Origin: Amblyomma americanum
Lineage: Eukaryota; Arthropoda; Arachnida; Ixodida; Ixodidae
Direction of reading: 5' to 3'
Length of the DNA stretch: 64,000 bases
Assembly (NCBI RefSeq): GCF_052857255.1
Contig: NC_135505.1
Span: 56,021,868 to 56,085,867, forward strand
The position numbers and the translations under genes are program-made. This document shows, one piece after another, positions 22,230 to 32,451 of the stretch. How positions within the stretch are numbered: the stretch's first letter is position 1; every line of letters starts with the position of its first letter. A model generated the notes under the pieces. It had not been told where the DNA came from and did no database searches. It saw only the letters and a list, made by a program, of their open reading frames with translations.

Positions 22230-22620
22230 TGCATGGTGATACAGATGAACGATGTGCGCAAAACATTCGACGAACCTCATACACGGGAGAAAACACAAGG
22301 ACTGGCGCAACACTAAAAACTATTTTATTCTTCTCACAGCAACGCATAGATATACATTTTTCCACACTTGCGCAAGCTAACAAAAATACCAGTCATGCAA
22401 GATTACCGGAAATGATGCGAGCACAAGAACTTCAACTCGGCGGAGTAAAGTGATAAGGAAGTATTGCTAACACATTCTTCAGCCTTTTTCTTAATATGGA
22501 ATGCTTCGAGAGCCAGCCGCGCGTGTTCGTTTCTGCTCCTGCCCGGAATCGCCGTCTCTTCGAAGCGCGATGCACAATTGCTGCAGTTAATAATGTGTGA
22601 CACAAGGTGTCACACATTAT
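22230..22620 (-). mobile_element. Penelope-like element, 3' fragment
   Basis: The minus ORF at 22603-22403 encodes LALEAFHIKKKAEECVSNTS, matching the C-terminal end of the GIY-YIG endonuclease region of Penelope elements (compare 28600-28420 and 42290-42390 in this window). The catalytic GIY-YIG part is missing. Sequence to 22230 is probably its 3' untranslated part. A perfect hairpin sits at its upstream edge (22590-22620). Confidence 0.65.
22590..22620. repeat. Perfect 14-bp hairpin, 3-nt loop
   Basis: ATAATGTGTGACAC (22590-22603), AAG, then the exact reverse complement (22607-22620). It lies at the break of the Penelope fragment; no promoter or terminator role can be shown. Confidence 0.9.
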
Positions 22621-23134
22621 ATACTCACATTGTTAACTCGTCACAACGTAACTCAGTGAGAATGCTACAAATGCATGTTTATGCATGTGACTTTTATATA
22701 TTGAGGATAGTGTTAACAGGGCTGTTGGCTCATCTTAAGCATAAAAGCCGTGAACTTCATGTTTCAGTAAAGTGATGCCAGCAAAGACAATAGGCATCAC
22801 TGCTTTCTGTTTTTCTTCGGCATTCTTCCGCCTAACTTCAAACTGGACTTTGCAAATTTCTGATCCCTATCGATGACTCAGATAATTTCTTCCTTAGATA
22901 ACCAGACTGTTAGTGAAATAGCTATATTTTGCTGAAGGTAACGATAGTCTGCTGCTAATAGCACATAAACATAAGTTAACAGTTAGCAATGCTCATTTTT
23001 GCTGGCTAGCTTGGGAGCTGGTCACCTTTGCATTCAGTCATTCTACTTTTTACTGATGAGTGAAAGTAACTCTTAAACGTTGCTTTAAAGTTTTATCAGA
23101 GGGCATACACATATATTCCTGTATCTTTTGTCAA

Positions 23135-23610
23135 ACAGCGCGAACAACGTCGTACAAGAACAAGAAGGGCATGGGACGAACGCTGACTCTCAACTAAGGT
23201 TTTATTAGCAACATCTGGTGCTTATAAAAAAAAACATACACAGAGTACATCACATCTTACACTAAAAGCAATAAAACATGAGGCAGAGAAGCACGCGATG
23301 CTCAAAGGCCACCAAGAAAAGCTATCTCTTTGTCATTGAGAATGACTTACGGCATTCTATATCAGTCAAGAGCCAAAGTGTGTCAGCAAACTGTCAGTCA
23401 CTCTCAATGACAAAGAGATAGCTTTTCTTGGTGGCCTCTGAGCGTCGCGTGCTTCTCTGCCTCATGTTTTATCGCTTTTAGTGTAAGATGTGATGTACTC
23501 TGTGTATGTTTTTCTCTTTGTAAGCACCAGATGTTGCTAATCAATCCTTATTTGACAGTCAGCGTTCGTCCCGTGTCCTTCTTGTTCTTGTCCGACGTTG
23601 TTCGCGCTGT
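23135..23610. repeat. 476-bp palindrome (arms ~207/210 bp)
   Basis: The left arm 23135-23341 and right arm 23401-23610 are inverted copies, over 90% alike by eye, around a 59-bp spacer. The outer ends read ACAGCGCGAACAACGTCG and its complement. The inner ends read GCTATCTCTTTGTCATTGAGA and its complement. The outer motif resembles the conserved end motifs of the Penelope copies near 41400 and 42700 in style (GTTCGCGCTGT), so it may be two Penelope 5' ends head to head. No ORF of note. Confidence 0.85.
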
Positions 23611-24635
23611 TTTACAAAGATGCATATGTACCAACTCGCCCAACTGAACGTTTTGCATATATGCCTGTAACATAATTAAGGGACTTTTTAAAATCTCATT
23701 TTATTCCGCAGTATCTTAGGTTCATACAGGAAATTCAAATTTACAAATTCTGCTTGGGATGTTAGAGTTTGCTCGAGATTATCCATACTATCGTCACCGT
23801 ATACCGTTTCTCTCACTATACAAAGTATTCTTTCTCAGCCTAAGTTAGGAGCCGTTGCCATGTCAACCCTCCTAATTGATTCTTGCACTTAGCGCTACAA
23901 AAATCCAGTTTACTGGCTCCCACATCTCATTATGCTTGTGTCAATGCGAATGATATATGTAGATTTTTATGCAAAACAAAGGCAGAAACTTTGTTTTGCA
24001 TTCACAGCGACATTTGAGAATGCTTTGGAGTTGCACAGAGTATATGCTAGCTTGTTTTGTACGTGGCAACAATGACATGGCTTTCAGCGGAAACTCCCAA
24101 ACTTGTTTTCAATGCTGTAGTCTGGCTTGCGCAACTGCTATATGAGCTCAGGAAGGATGCTAAAGAACAACCATTTGCAGCCAAAAAGTGCTATTTATAC
24201 TTTTGACTTCGATAATGGCCTGAAAAACACGACAAAAAGTCGCTTTTCTTGTATTGTCAATGTTTTGTGAAATACACAACTGCTTGAATTGCAACTGATT
24301 TTGCCTGTTCCAAATAGCTAGAAACGTCATAAATTCACACGTGCATTTGCATTTGCGTTTGACAGCAGTGTGCTAAAACGCGAATTTTTAATGCATGCAC
24401 AATTCAGACACACACACACACCTTATATATTGAATAGATGAGCATGTCTTTGAAGTGTTCATATCAATAAGGCATAAAGAAGCTTAGGCGTCTGTTGTGG
24501 TCTTTTTTAGCTTCACATTATGCGAAATGCTTATAAAAGAGATGCACTAGTGAACACATAAAGAGATTTGTGCACTCTGAAACGCATGTTAATGAGCTAG
24601 GTTTTTCTTCATACATAGAACTCCTGATTTGGAGT
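23611..24635. other. Unassigned AT-rich sequence
   Basis: No ORF, repeat partner or RNA gene recognised. A short CA run is at about 24410. Confidence 0.45.
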
Positions 24636-24793
24636 AACATGTCACAATCCAAACTTAACAGAAGCACTTTGGGTCAGCCGATGATCACATGCAGGAAAGT
24701 TCGCATCACTCAATTCGTCACAGATATTTATTGCAGATATAGGCCTGTATAGCAGGCCGGAAGTAAAATACAGATGGTCCCGATGTGACAGCT
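24636..24793 (-). repeat. Arm 2 of the wide inverted repeat
   Basis: Reverse-complement partner of 21076-21230. On the minus strand it also carries the conserved GCAATAAATATCTGTG stretch, consistent with duplicated 3' UTR-like sequence. Confidence 0.75.
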
Positions 24794-25552
24794 GCCATGC
24801 ACACCGATGTTTTTGACAGCCTACACAGTGCTACCGGCACAACATCGTATTCCTGACACCCATAATTGCAAAATGCACTTTTTGAAGCACTAAACCGAAG
24901 AATGGCGGCGATGATTCTGTAGTCGTGGCACAAAAAAACAGCTCAACGGCCATGGAGCTGAGATCGTTTGACATACGCAAAACGCGGCTTTCAGGAAGGT
25001 CACGTCGTACTCACGGCTGTTCTCAAACATAGTATACACAAAGCACGATCAATACCGCTGATGGCTGCGTAGCAGGAACAGCGTCTTGCGCTCGCTAGAA
25101 CCGAAACCATCGCAACGAATGCGACTCGGTGTGCAGCTCGAAGTTTATTTCAGCATTAGGAAAACAAGGCGTGCATGGTGACCTTTTCAAATGTAATATA
25201 TATTTGCAGGTGATTTTCTACTTGACGAATTAAAACACTCGTTCTCAACGTGATCACCTTCGCTATACTACGAAGCTTACTGTATGCAGAGGAATTTCAC
25301 CCTTGGGTCTGTGAAATCCTCCGCTTAAATAATGAACACTTGTAACAACAACAAGCAGCTCCAAATAAACGCTTTGCGACACCGACACTGTGTAGCACGT
25401 CTTGCGTTGGTTTGAAGACCATGCAGTGAACTCTGTGTAGATGGCGGCAAAACAACTTGGTGGAAATTGTTACCAGTCGCTGTTGCGTACGGCCAAGTCC
25501 GAAGTCGCTGTCAACACTCCTAATTTCAACATGCGGCAAATTCTCATTGCTC
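24794..25552. other. Unassigned; short overlapping ORFs only
   Basis: Overlapping short ORFs at 25297-25539 (minus) and 25441-25653 (plus) show no domain. The plus one runs into repeat R and is therefore unlikely to be a host gene. Confidence 0.4.
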
Positions 25553-26414
25553 GAAAGAGATATGACGTCACAAGTTCAAGTGAATTCAAAGGAAAAAATT
25601 ACAGGCCGCTACCAAGAGGAGGCGAAGTAAAAAAATTAATCGACAGTCAGTAATTGATACATATAGTGTGCATTATTGGTCATTAGGCAGATTAAAGGAT
25701 TCGTACTTGGATTAATAGTGATTAAATACATAGATTAGGAATAAAGAATAAGGGGAATAAGAACGAAATAAAGGAATCATGGTTAATGAAGAATGACGAT
25801 CAGGCCACTACCACCACCAGTAACAGATAAAAAGCTGCATAAAGACCTTCACCCCTTCAATGGTTCTGAGGCCACCACCTAGGAATACGGTATAGCAAAT
25901 ATGTCTTGCAGTCCGAATATGGCGGTTGATCTAAAGAGGATTGCAAAGAAAGTGACGCAAACACACACAGAAGTTACAAAAGAAGCTGCAGCAGATGTGA
26001 AATTTAATGCCATGGCATGGCACTCCTACGGTGACTTAAGCGTCTTCATAGTTTTCATACGATTTTTGGACTATGGCGCTCTGCTCCGATCGCCTTCCTT
26101 GTGATCAGGAGAAGCGGGCATGAGGAAAACAGGAAAGTGTGAAGATGGGAGGGGATGATCACGATTGAAGCGTACTTAGCGTTTGATACTGTAGCTATCC
26201 CGGCTGACGTCTGCGTGGGGTGCCGGTGGTTGCGCCCACATCATGCAAACACGCGCTGCCATCATGAGGCCGCTTCGGGAAAATGTAATTGCCAGGTTTC
26301 GAAACTATTGCAAGCATTGGCGGGAGTTTGCGGTGAAATACATCAACACGGTCTGAAAATGATTTGCGATCGCGGAAAATAAAATAACAGTGCTCTAAAA
26401 AACATTTTAATTGG

Positions 26415-27030
26415 CTCGGAGTTCGCGGTGGCGCCAAGACACCGACACCAACGGTGGCTAGCCGAAGTGCTCCTGCGAAGTGCTGCTCCATCCGGAATCG
26501 AAACGGACCATGTTCAGCTCGGTACCCACGGTGGCGCAAATCACCGGCAGCCGCGGCGTCCCACGCTGCCCCTGTGGGGTGCATTCCCAGCCAGAGCTCA
26601 GAAGGGCCCGATTTGCTCGGTACTCGCGGTGGCGCTACTCACCGACGCCATCACCGGCGCTCCTGCGAACGGGGACTGTTCCGACGATGCCATGCCATCG
26701 CAGTCGTCGGAACGCCCATGGCTTAGCTGGACGGACCCACGGTGGCGCCACTCACCGACACCCGCTGCAAACCGTCAGCTGGCGGTGCTCCTGTGGGGTG
26801 CCCCCCCTAGGCCAAGGTTGGAAACACACTGGCGTCGCTCGGAGTCCGCGGTGACGCCACGCACCGACACCCAAGTGCCATCAGAGGTGCTCCTGCGGGG
26901 CCCTGTTTCGAACATGGGTGGAGCGCGCACTAGCTTCGGAAACCCACGGTGTCGCCACTCACCGACACGCCGCTACTGGACGTGCTCCTGTGGGAGGTGG
27001 TTATTGCAATGTGCTTCGGCCAACCTGGGC
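26415..27030 (+). repeat. Degenerate ~96-112-bp tandem units within R
   Basis: Unit starts (CTCGG or similar) fall at about 26415, 26518, 26616, 26726, 26838 and 26934. Each unit has a core like CGCGGTGGCGCCACTCACCGACACC followed 40-50 bp later by GGTGCTCCTG(C/T)GGGG. Units differ strongly from one another, unlike the homogenised array at 19176-19711. Confidence 0.8.
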
Positions 27031-27514
27031 TAATAGGACATCTGCACCCACCGGTGCTGATTCGCAACCCACCATTTGCCGGCGTCTTAACCACCGAGAT
27101 ACCATCTCACGGCGAGTACGATAGGATAGTGATACCTCTTATACCAGTATGGTCCACAGATAGTGGAGTCCAGAGGTGCGCAGTGCACTGCATTCCTTCC
27201 TTAGGGTCAAGCGAAAACGGTCGCGTAGGAAGGGGCGCCAAGCCGCAGCCCATGAGGCAGGTCCACTTCGATCACGTCGTCAATCAGGACACATTCTAAA
27301 GACCGCCCACCTCACGCCCCCCGAGATAACACATCGCCTCGCGCCTGACCATCGCGGCCACCGCGCTGAGCCGCAAGGACGACGAAGCTCGTGACTCAGT
27401 CGAGTGAGAAGCGCTTGGGCATGGACTCGCGACTAAACATGGCCGCTGTGAGTCTCCATCTAAATATGAGGCTTCCTTTTGTTTGCTTCTGCACCCGCCA
27501 AGGTGAATAAGTGG

Positions 27515-27595
27515 CTTTGGTGTTCGGCTGCTGGTCCCAGAATGACGGGTTCGATAGCTCGTTGGGTAGCCGTATATCGATAGAGGCAAAGCAGA
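27515..27595 (+). repeat. Old tRNA/SINE-like module at the end of R
   Basis: TGTTCGGCTGCTGGTCCCA, then a B-box-like GACGGGTTCGATAG, then ATCGATAGAGGCAAA follow the order of the Ruka-type SINE head (compare 31214-31285). The A box is missing. The same module is at 62218-62300 in the inverted copy, so it belongs to R rather than being a separate insertion. Confidence 0.6.
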
Positions 27596-27659
27596 AGCAC
27601 CGAGCCAGAGGTGCCCCGACGCTGCGCAGCGCCGCGCCTTTCCTCATAATCCAACTTTC

Positions 27660-27778
27660 AGTTTTCAGCCTTCTTTTCTTTCCCTTCCTCCTTTATCCCT
27701 TCCTTTACGACGCGGTTCGGATGTCCTCTGATATATGTGAGACGGTTACTGTGCCATTCCTTTCCTCAAAAACAAACA
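27660..27778 (+). mobile_element. SINE 3' fragment (subtype ending CCTTTCC...)
   Basis: CCTTTATCCCTTCCTTTACG, GCGGTTCGGATGTCC, GAGACGGTTACTGTGCCATTC match the 3' part of the SINEs at 39830-39940 and 47080-47160. The tRNA head is missing. Confidence 0.7.
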
Positions 27779-28418
27779 AGTGAGCCGACGGCGTCCATAG
27801 AGTTTATTGGCTTTGACAACTTTGCAAAGGCTGTTCATTTTCACGACAGGAAAGGCTCACAACCAGCTCCGTGGGTCTTTGGAAGCCTCAATCTCGCTTT
27901 CATGTACGTGGCATTGGTATGCAACTGCAAAAACGTGCTTTGTGTTCCGCACACTAGATAGGCAGTGCGCCCCCCCCCCCCCCCCCCTGCTACCCTGGAA
28001 GGTGGCATGCAGTTAATGGCTGATCGCGAGAGATTGATCACCAAATGAACGCTGCGGTCTAGCTATTGCTGCATAGCCGCAATGTTGACAGCGCTAATGC
28101 ATTAAGGCCACATCTCTCTCTTTCTCTCACCACCGCCACATGTATCAAAGCACGAATGAGGCGTCCGCATATCCAGGGAGCCAGTTATGCACCCTTCCTT
28201 TCCTCAAAGCCATCGCCGTCTAGAACATTGTCAACGCCATCGCCAATGAACACAGTGAACACCGATGTCTTTCGCTTTGTATATCCTGGATTAGCTGAGC
28301 TAATACACATTATTTTTTATGCACGTTCGCCAAATATATACATCTCGCTCGTGCAAGAAACAAGGGACAGAACCAAAACCAAAAACCCATAAGATGTACA
28401 CGTAGTAAAAGATTAGGA
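27779..28418. other. Unassigned, contains an 18-C run
   Basis: A run of 18 cytosines lies at 27970-27987. Sequences near 27880-27930 and 28130-28170 are loosely similar (an internal duplication around CATGTACG/TGTATC and CAACTGC/GGAGCC). No coding signal. Confidence 0.45.
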
Positions 28419-28865
28419 CTACGCACGCAGATAATAAATTTCGCTGTCACAAAGCGCTATCGAAGGTATGCTGACACACACGTCGCTCTTTTTTCGGATG
28501 TTGAAGGCTTCTTCAATCTCGATCAAAATATGATGCGACGACCATTGCGTTGTTAAGCTGCGGAGCACATCCATGCTCTCTGCAATGCTTTGGTAGTTCA
28601 CTGCTGATGGCGCCCTTCAAAGATCTTTTGTGCCGTTCATTTAAACAGCGCCCAGTTTGACCAATGTAGGTGCGTGTACATGACAGAGGTATTTCATACA
28701 CAACCATTTTCAAACAATTCACATTTTGTACGGCACTTTTCCTTGAATTGATTTTTTCTTTGCTCGCTGTTGACCTTGGCGCACAGGCTTCTTAACTTGT
28801 TGGGTGCTTACATAAGCACTTTAATGCCAGCTCTTGCGCCTACTTTCATGCACCAACCAGCCCAA
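28419..28865 (-). pseudogene. Penelope-like GIY-YIG endonuclease fragment
   Basis: On minus, upstream basic residues and an NCLKMVVYEIPLSC block lead into YIGQTGRCLNERHKRS near 28660, the GIY-YIG signature with its conserved Arg. After a frameshift near 28600 comes AFNIRKKSDVCVSIPSIAL near 28500. This is the endonuclease that Penelope elements use to open target DNA for reverse transcription. The RT part is missing and the frame is broken, so it is a truncated copy, homologous to 42060-42399. Confidence 0.85.
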
Positions 28866-30149
28866 CTTTTCACCTTGCTAAAGTCGTCGCTCTTAGCCTG
28901 AGTCACTACAGCGCATTAAAACCGCACAGTCCACAATCAACAAGCTTGCAAACTGCAGGCTCTGACCGCTAGAGGCGTTGCTGTTTTCTGGAGTGCAGTG
29001 AGCTGCCGCCGTTTTGCTTCATACCTGCCCCCACTCGGTTCTTTCCGAGAGCGGAGTTTTCTGCAAGTATCCCTCATACGGGTGTTCACGTATTACAAGA
29101 GGAAACCTCACAGCCGTCCGCATTCAACGCATCTATTGCGAGCAAGTGACGCAGGATCATAGCGCCAATGGAGAGTATGCCAATCTGCGTGCGTGAGGCT
29201 CGACTCGGCTGCCCAACTCCTTTTCAACCGAGCTCCCTTTATTGAAAACTGGCAGTAAATGCTAAGAACAAAGAGGCGTCAGAGCGCAGTATAGGAGAAA
29301 GTTTTCACCGAATTCAGACACTGCTACGCGTATGTAAATGAACCTGTAGGTCGCTACGGTTTTTCGAACCCAAGCTGAAAGGAATAGGGCGGAGTTTTTT
29401 GTAGTCAGCGTTTGGGGGCGCATCTTTGTAGGTGCGTGTGATTTCCGAACTTTGTCTTAAAGGGGCCGCGTGGGATTTCTCTTAACCCGACCGAATCATT
29501 CATACGTGCTTTAAATATAGTCTAACTTTCAGTATTTGCATAGTAGGGGCTGGCACGTGCCGCGTAGCCCCACTATTAAAAATTACATGACCCAGCTGTC
29601 CCAATTAGGGGCAGTGGCGTGTGTCAGCCAGTCGCTGTGCATTGAAAGGCCTCGACACGGGGCCCCGGCAGTGCTGCTCGTCGGTGCTCGGATGCCGGGT
29701 AAGTATGAAGAAACGTGCGGTGATTGACACACCGGGTGCACACCGAGTTCCACTATCAAGAAAATGTTGAAGCGTGTCTCTACAACTACCAGAAACTAAT
29801 ACAAGGGGCACAGCCTTTATCTACATTTAAAATCCGATGTGCATTAGACCATATGTAATAGACGAGGTGCATTAGAAAGCGCGATTGAAAGCGCATTTCG
29901 TTTTCTTTCGCGCCTTGTGCAACGGTGGAAGTTGATGAAGACGATGTCGTGCAATGCAAAGCGCGAGTGTTTGACACAAGTGTCGTCGTTTTTGGAGCAG
30001 CAACAACAACAACGACAAAGGGCTTCAAGGTGTTTAACACGAGAGCTTACCACGAGGCGTGATCGATGCGGCGATAGCGCAATCCTTTCGTGCCATGGCC
30101 AGCAAAGCTGAACTGTTCGCGCTATCGAGGATTCGAAATCTATTGTGGC
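28866..30149. other. Unassigned 1.3 kb
   Basis: Short ORFs on both strands (for example 29536-29727 plus, 29786-30053 minus) have no recognisable domain. A CAACAACAACAACG trinucleotide run is near 30000. No repeat partner seen in the window. Confidence 0.4.
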
Positions 30150-30880
30150 AATATTTTATTTTTTCAGTCATGCCAAGCTCACCCTCATTCCAAATCACGT
30201 TTATTCCTCGCCATTTTCAGTGCAACGTGACTAACTCCAGAGGCTTCACCACACATTGGTATTTTCCAGGTTATGAGGCAAAGAGTGCTGTCACACACAA
30301 ATACCTAGGGCAGTCGCATTGAATTAAGTGCGTAATCCATGCCTTCTTTTAACGGAATTGTAGACTTTTTCTCTTTGATGGGCAAGTCATTCCCGTGCAT
30401 TTAAGCGCGCATGCACAGCCTGCGCTTCGTCGCTGCTTGGGAGCGTGAGCTTGAGCAACTAGGTGTGTCGGCGAGCCGCGCTGAAGGATGTTACATCGTG
30501 GACGAGCGACTGGAATCTTGTAGGCGGCCGAAGCGAAGGGCAAGAAATCCTATTGTTCGCAGGCACTGGTACGGCATGATTTGCTTCTTTTACCAGGTTA
30601 GTACAGCATGCACTTTAGCTCTTGCTGAGATATGACTGATTCGCCAAACCTGCGTAGTCTTGTCGCCTTGTTGGCACTTTAAGCATGCAGAGTGCGTACC
30701 TAACGCCTGACTAAACATTTTCTACAGATTTTCATGCAAGCTGCGCGGTTTTACGGCGAGAGTCATTACCGGGGCCCCACCCCTTCTGGTTGTGCAACTA
30801 AAAGCCTGTCGCAGTTGTCGCAGATATTCGCAACTGAAGGCAAGACAAGCAAAGAGTCAACCCAAAAGAGAAAAAAATTG
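30150..30880 (+). repeat. Repeat H, copy 1
   Basis: Its reverse complement is found at 59669-60400 with matching landmarks: CTCGCCATTTTCAGTG (30208), TACCTAGGGCAGTCG (30301), the region of 30370-30420, and CGGCGAGAGTCATTAC (30752). The 30411-30635 ORF (GYYIVDERLESCRRPKR-like) is only partly open in the other copy. Several AG/GT dinucleotides look splice-like (TTTTTTCAG near 30167, CCAG|GTTATG near 30270), so H could be a duplicated gene fragment or part of a Helitron-type element. Confidence 0.7.
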
Positions 30881-30905
30881 GCTGTGGTTTTAGCTCTGGT
30901 TAACC

Positions 30906-31157
30906 CTAGTTGAATTGCGAAAGCTTCGTTCCCTCGGCATGTCGTCTACGTAGTGCCTCATTGCGACGCTCTCGAGAACTCAAACCGGTCCCTCCCGCAG
31001 TTGAAGAGTCACTTCGGGACGTGGCGCGACTTCTTCCAGCCGCATCTTCGTTACGGCGCTTCTCGAGTCGTGCGGCGCGTTCTTCTGCCGTCTCTTGAGC
31101 GCGTTGTCTATTTCTCGCTTCGTTCTTTCGTTGTTGCGTCTCTTTCGCGTTCTCCAT
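30906..31157 (-). CDS. STPR-like (arginine/glutamate-rich) ORF
   Basis: An 83-codon minus ORF starts at ATG 31157. It is built of repeats around RxRAQETAEERAARLEKRR, the pattern of the STPR/FMBP-1-type 23-residue DNA-binding repeats that also occur at the N-terminus of some arthropod Helitron proteins. It ends LRRRHAEGTKLSQFN. The SINE at 31184 sits just upstream. It could be the first exon of a Helitron ORF or a stray fragment; no helicase follows. Function unproved. Confidence 0.5.
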   Translation of the reverse strand: MENAKETQQRKNEARNRQRAQETAEERAARLEKRRNEDAAGRSRATSRSDSSTAGGTGLSSRERRNEALRRRHAEGTKLSQFN

Positions 31158-31183
31158 AACGATTACAATACACTGAAGCGAAG

Positions 31184-31427
31184 TTAGCCGCCGTGGTGGC
31201 TGAGTGGTTATGGCGCTCGGCTGCTGGCCCGAAAGACGCGGGTTCGATCCCGGCCGCGGCGGTAGAATTTCGATGGAGGCGAAATTCTAGAGGCCCGTGT
31301 ACTGTGCGATGTCAGTGCACGCTAATGAACACCAGGTGGTCGAAATTTCCGGAGCCCTTCACTACGGCGTCTCTCATAGCCTAAGTCGCTTTGGGACGTT
31401 AAACCCGTATAAACCAAACCAAACCAA
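31184..31427 (+). mobile_element. tRNA-derived SINE (Ruka-like), full length
   Basis: The A box (GTGGCTGAGTGGTTATGGCGC) is near 31195 and the B box (GGGTTCGATCCC) near 31240. A conserved body follows, with a 3' end GGGACGTTAAACCC then AAACCAAACCAAAC. It is flanked by ACACTGAAGCGAAG (31170-31183) and ACACTGAGGCGAAG (31428-31441), a 14-bp duplication with one mismatch. Pol III internal promoter boxes are intact, so it is the best-preserved SINE here. Confidence 0.95.
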
Positions 31428-31639
31428 ACACTGAGGCGAAGCGCATATGTATATATGTATATGTAAATAAAACAAGGTAAAGGAAATGAGGGGCTCGTTT
31501 GAAAAACTTATGAAGGGAGCCAACAGTCACCGAAACCAAGGTGATTTTTTTTGGAATGTGTAGTGCTGATCAGTGGGATAATAATACTTAGATTAATCTA
31601 TCGCTTAAAGACAATTACATATAAAGCAGTAGAAAAACA

Positions 31640-31760
31640 ACCATGCCGCCGGTGGGATCCGAATCCACGACCTCCGAATATCGCGTCCGGTGCTCTCCCA
31701 ACTGAGGTACGGCGACGGCTGTCCAATTTGCTGCTCTCGTGGGTATTTGTTTGTTGGGTG
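31640..31760 (-). mobile_element. Second tRNA-like SINE fragment
   Basis: On minus, an A-box-like TACCTCAGTTGGGAGAGC and a B-box-like GTGGATTCGGATCCCACC are spaced as in a tRNA, followed by GGCGGCATGGTT. This differs from the Ruka-like SINE, so it is either another SINE family or a tRNA pseudogene. No CCA or clear acceptor stem pairing was established. Confidence 0.55.
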
Positions 31761-31764
31761 TAAT

Positions 31765-31920
31765 AATGATTTAATGGCGATGGGCCTAGCGCGAGCGCTT
31801 CGTGCCGCGCCACTGCCCACTTTGTCGTCTTCGAGTCCGTGACACTACCCGAGGCCACCGAGCGGTCGTCCCGATCGCGCGAACTAGAAGAACGGCCGTG
31901 AAGACGAAACGTAGGACGTG
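31765..31920 (-). repeat. LTR-end fragment related to 37669-38373
   Basis: GGCAGTGGCGCGGCACGAAG followed by an ATTAAA poly(A) motif on minus matches 37725-37775 (minus sense). The flanking part also resembles 38180-38340 read in the opposite direction. Orientation is ambiguous because the family is partly palindromic here. Confidence 0.5.
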
Positions 31921-32117
31921 ACTATGGGCGTGACAGGAGAGATGAACACAGAAGAGAAGAAGATGCAGTGCTTGCCGTCACGAGGAAAGAGATGAGCAGA
32001 TCATATCAGGTGAGCGCTGGTCCAGGAAGCTTCCGGGCCGTGCGTAGGTCACCTTGAGCCGATGGCCGAAGCCCATGAATACACCGAACGGCATGTGCAG
32101 GGGCTGTGTTCGAATAT
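31921..32117. other. Left flank of gypsy C
   Basis: GC-rich sequence without a gene. The last four bases (32114-32117, ATAT) are the gypsy C target-site duplication; the sequence was contiguous with 37427 onward before insertion. Confidence 0.7.
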
Positions 32118-32273
32118 TGTCACCGAAAGCCGGCAGAATGGGCAGAAGGGCACACCAGGACTAGCCAGGCAGACACATTCAGCGAACCAACGCACGAGCC
32201 GGGGAAGACAAAGAAGACCAGCGGGTGCTGTCCCACCGCATGACGGTGCCAGTAAATAGCTAACACTGTGGCA
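32118..32273 (-). repeat. Gypsy C 3' LTR
   Basis: 156 bp, nearly identical to 37271-37422. On minus it starts TGCCACAGTGTTAGC and ends TCGGTGACA. Confidence 0.95.
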
Positions 32274-32451
32274 TTGCCACTCCTCTTGGAAAGGGCATCG
32301 CCCCGATGCCGCGGAATCACGGAAACCCGGAATAAAGTCTGTGGCGCCGGACTTGGCAGAATAACTCCTAGCGGGCGTGGTAGGGCTTCATCCTGGCAAC
32401 GTGGACGATTTCGAATGCCACCTGGCGAAGAGACTCTTGCGGGAGCACTTC

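Larger units (their letters stand above)
25553..27600 (+). repeat. Repeat R, copy 3 (most complete)
   Basis: Begins with the GAGATATGACGTCACA segment also found at 3600, follows the copy-1 left arm to about 26400, continues without interruption into the tandem-unit part (26415-27030), and ends in a tRNA-like module (27515-27595). It matches the inverted copy 62201-64000 throughout. A ~185-bp segment (27216-27400) is present here and absent from the inverted copy. This copy supplies the uninterrupted reference that proves gypsy A inserted into copy 1. No protein coding recognised. Confidence 0.85.

Noticed and set aside
23050..23075. ACTGATGAGTGAAAG near the Penelope fragments as a hammerhead ribozyme core
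   Set aside because: CTGATGA and GAAA are only 2 nt apart, leaving no stem II, and matching stems I/III were not found.
31640..31760. A genuine tRNA gene on the minus strand
   Set aside because: A- and B-box-like motifs exist, but I could not form a convincing acceptor stem or anticodon arm; a SINE or tRNA pseudogene is more likely.
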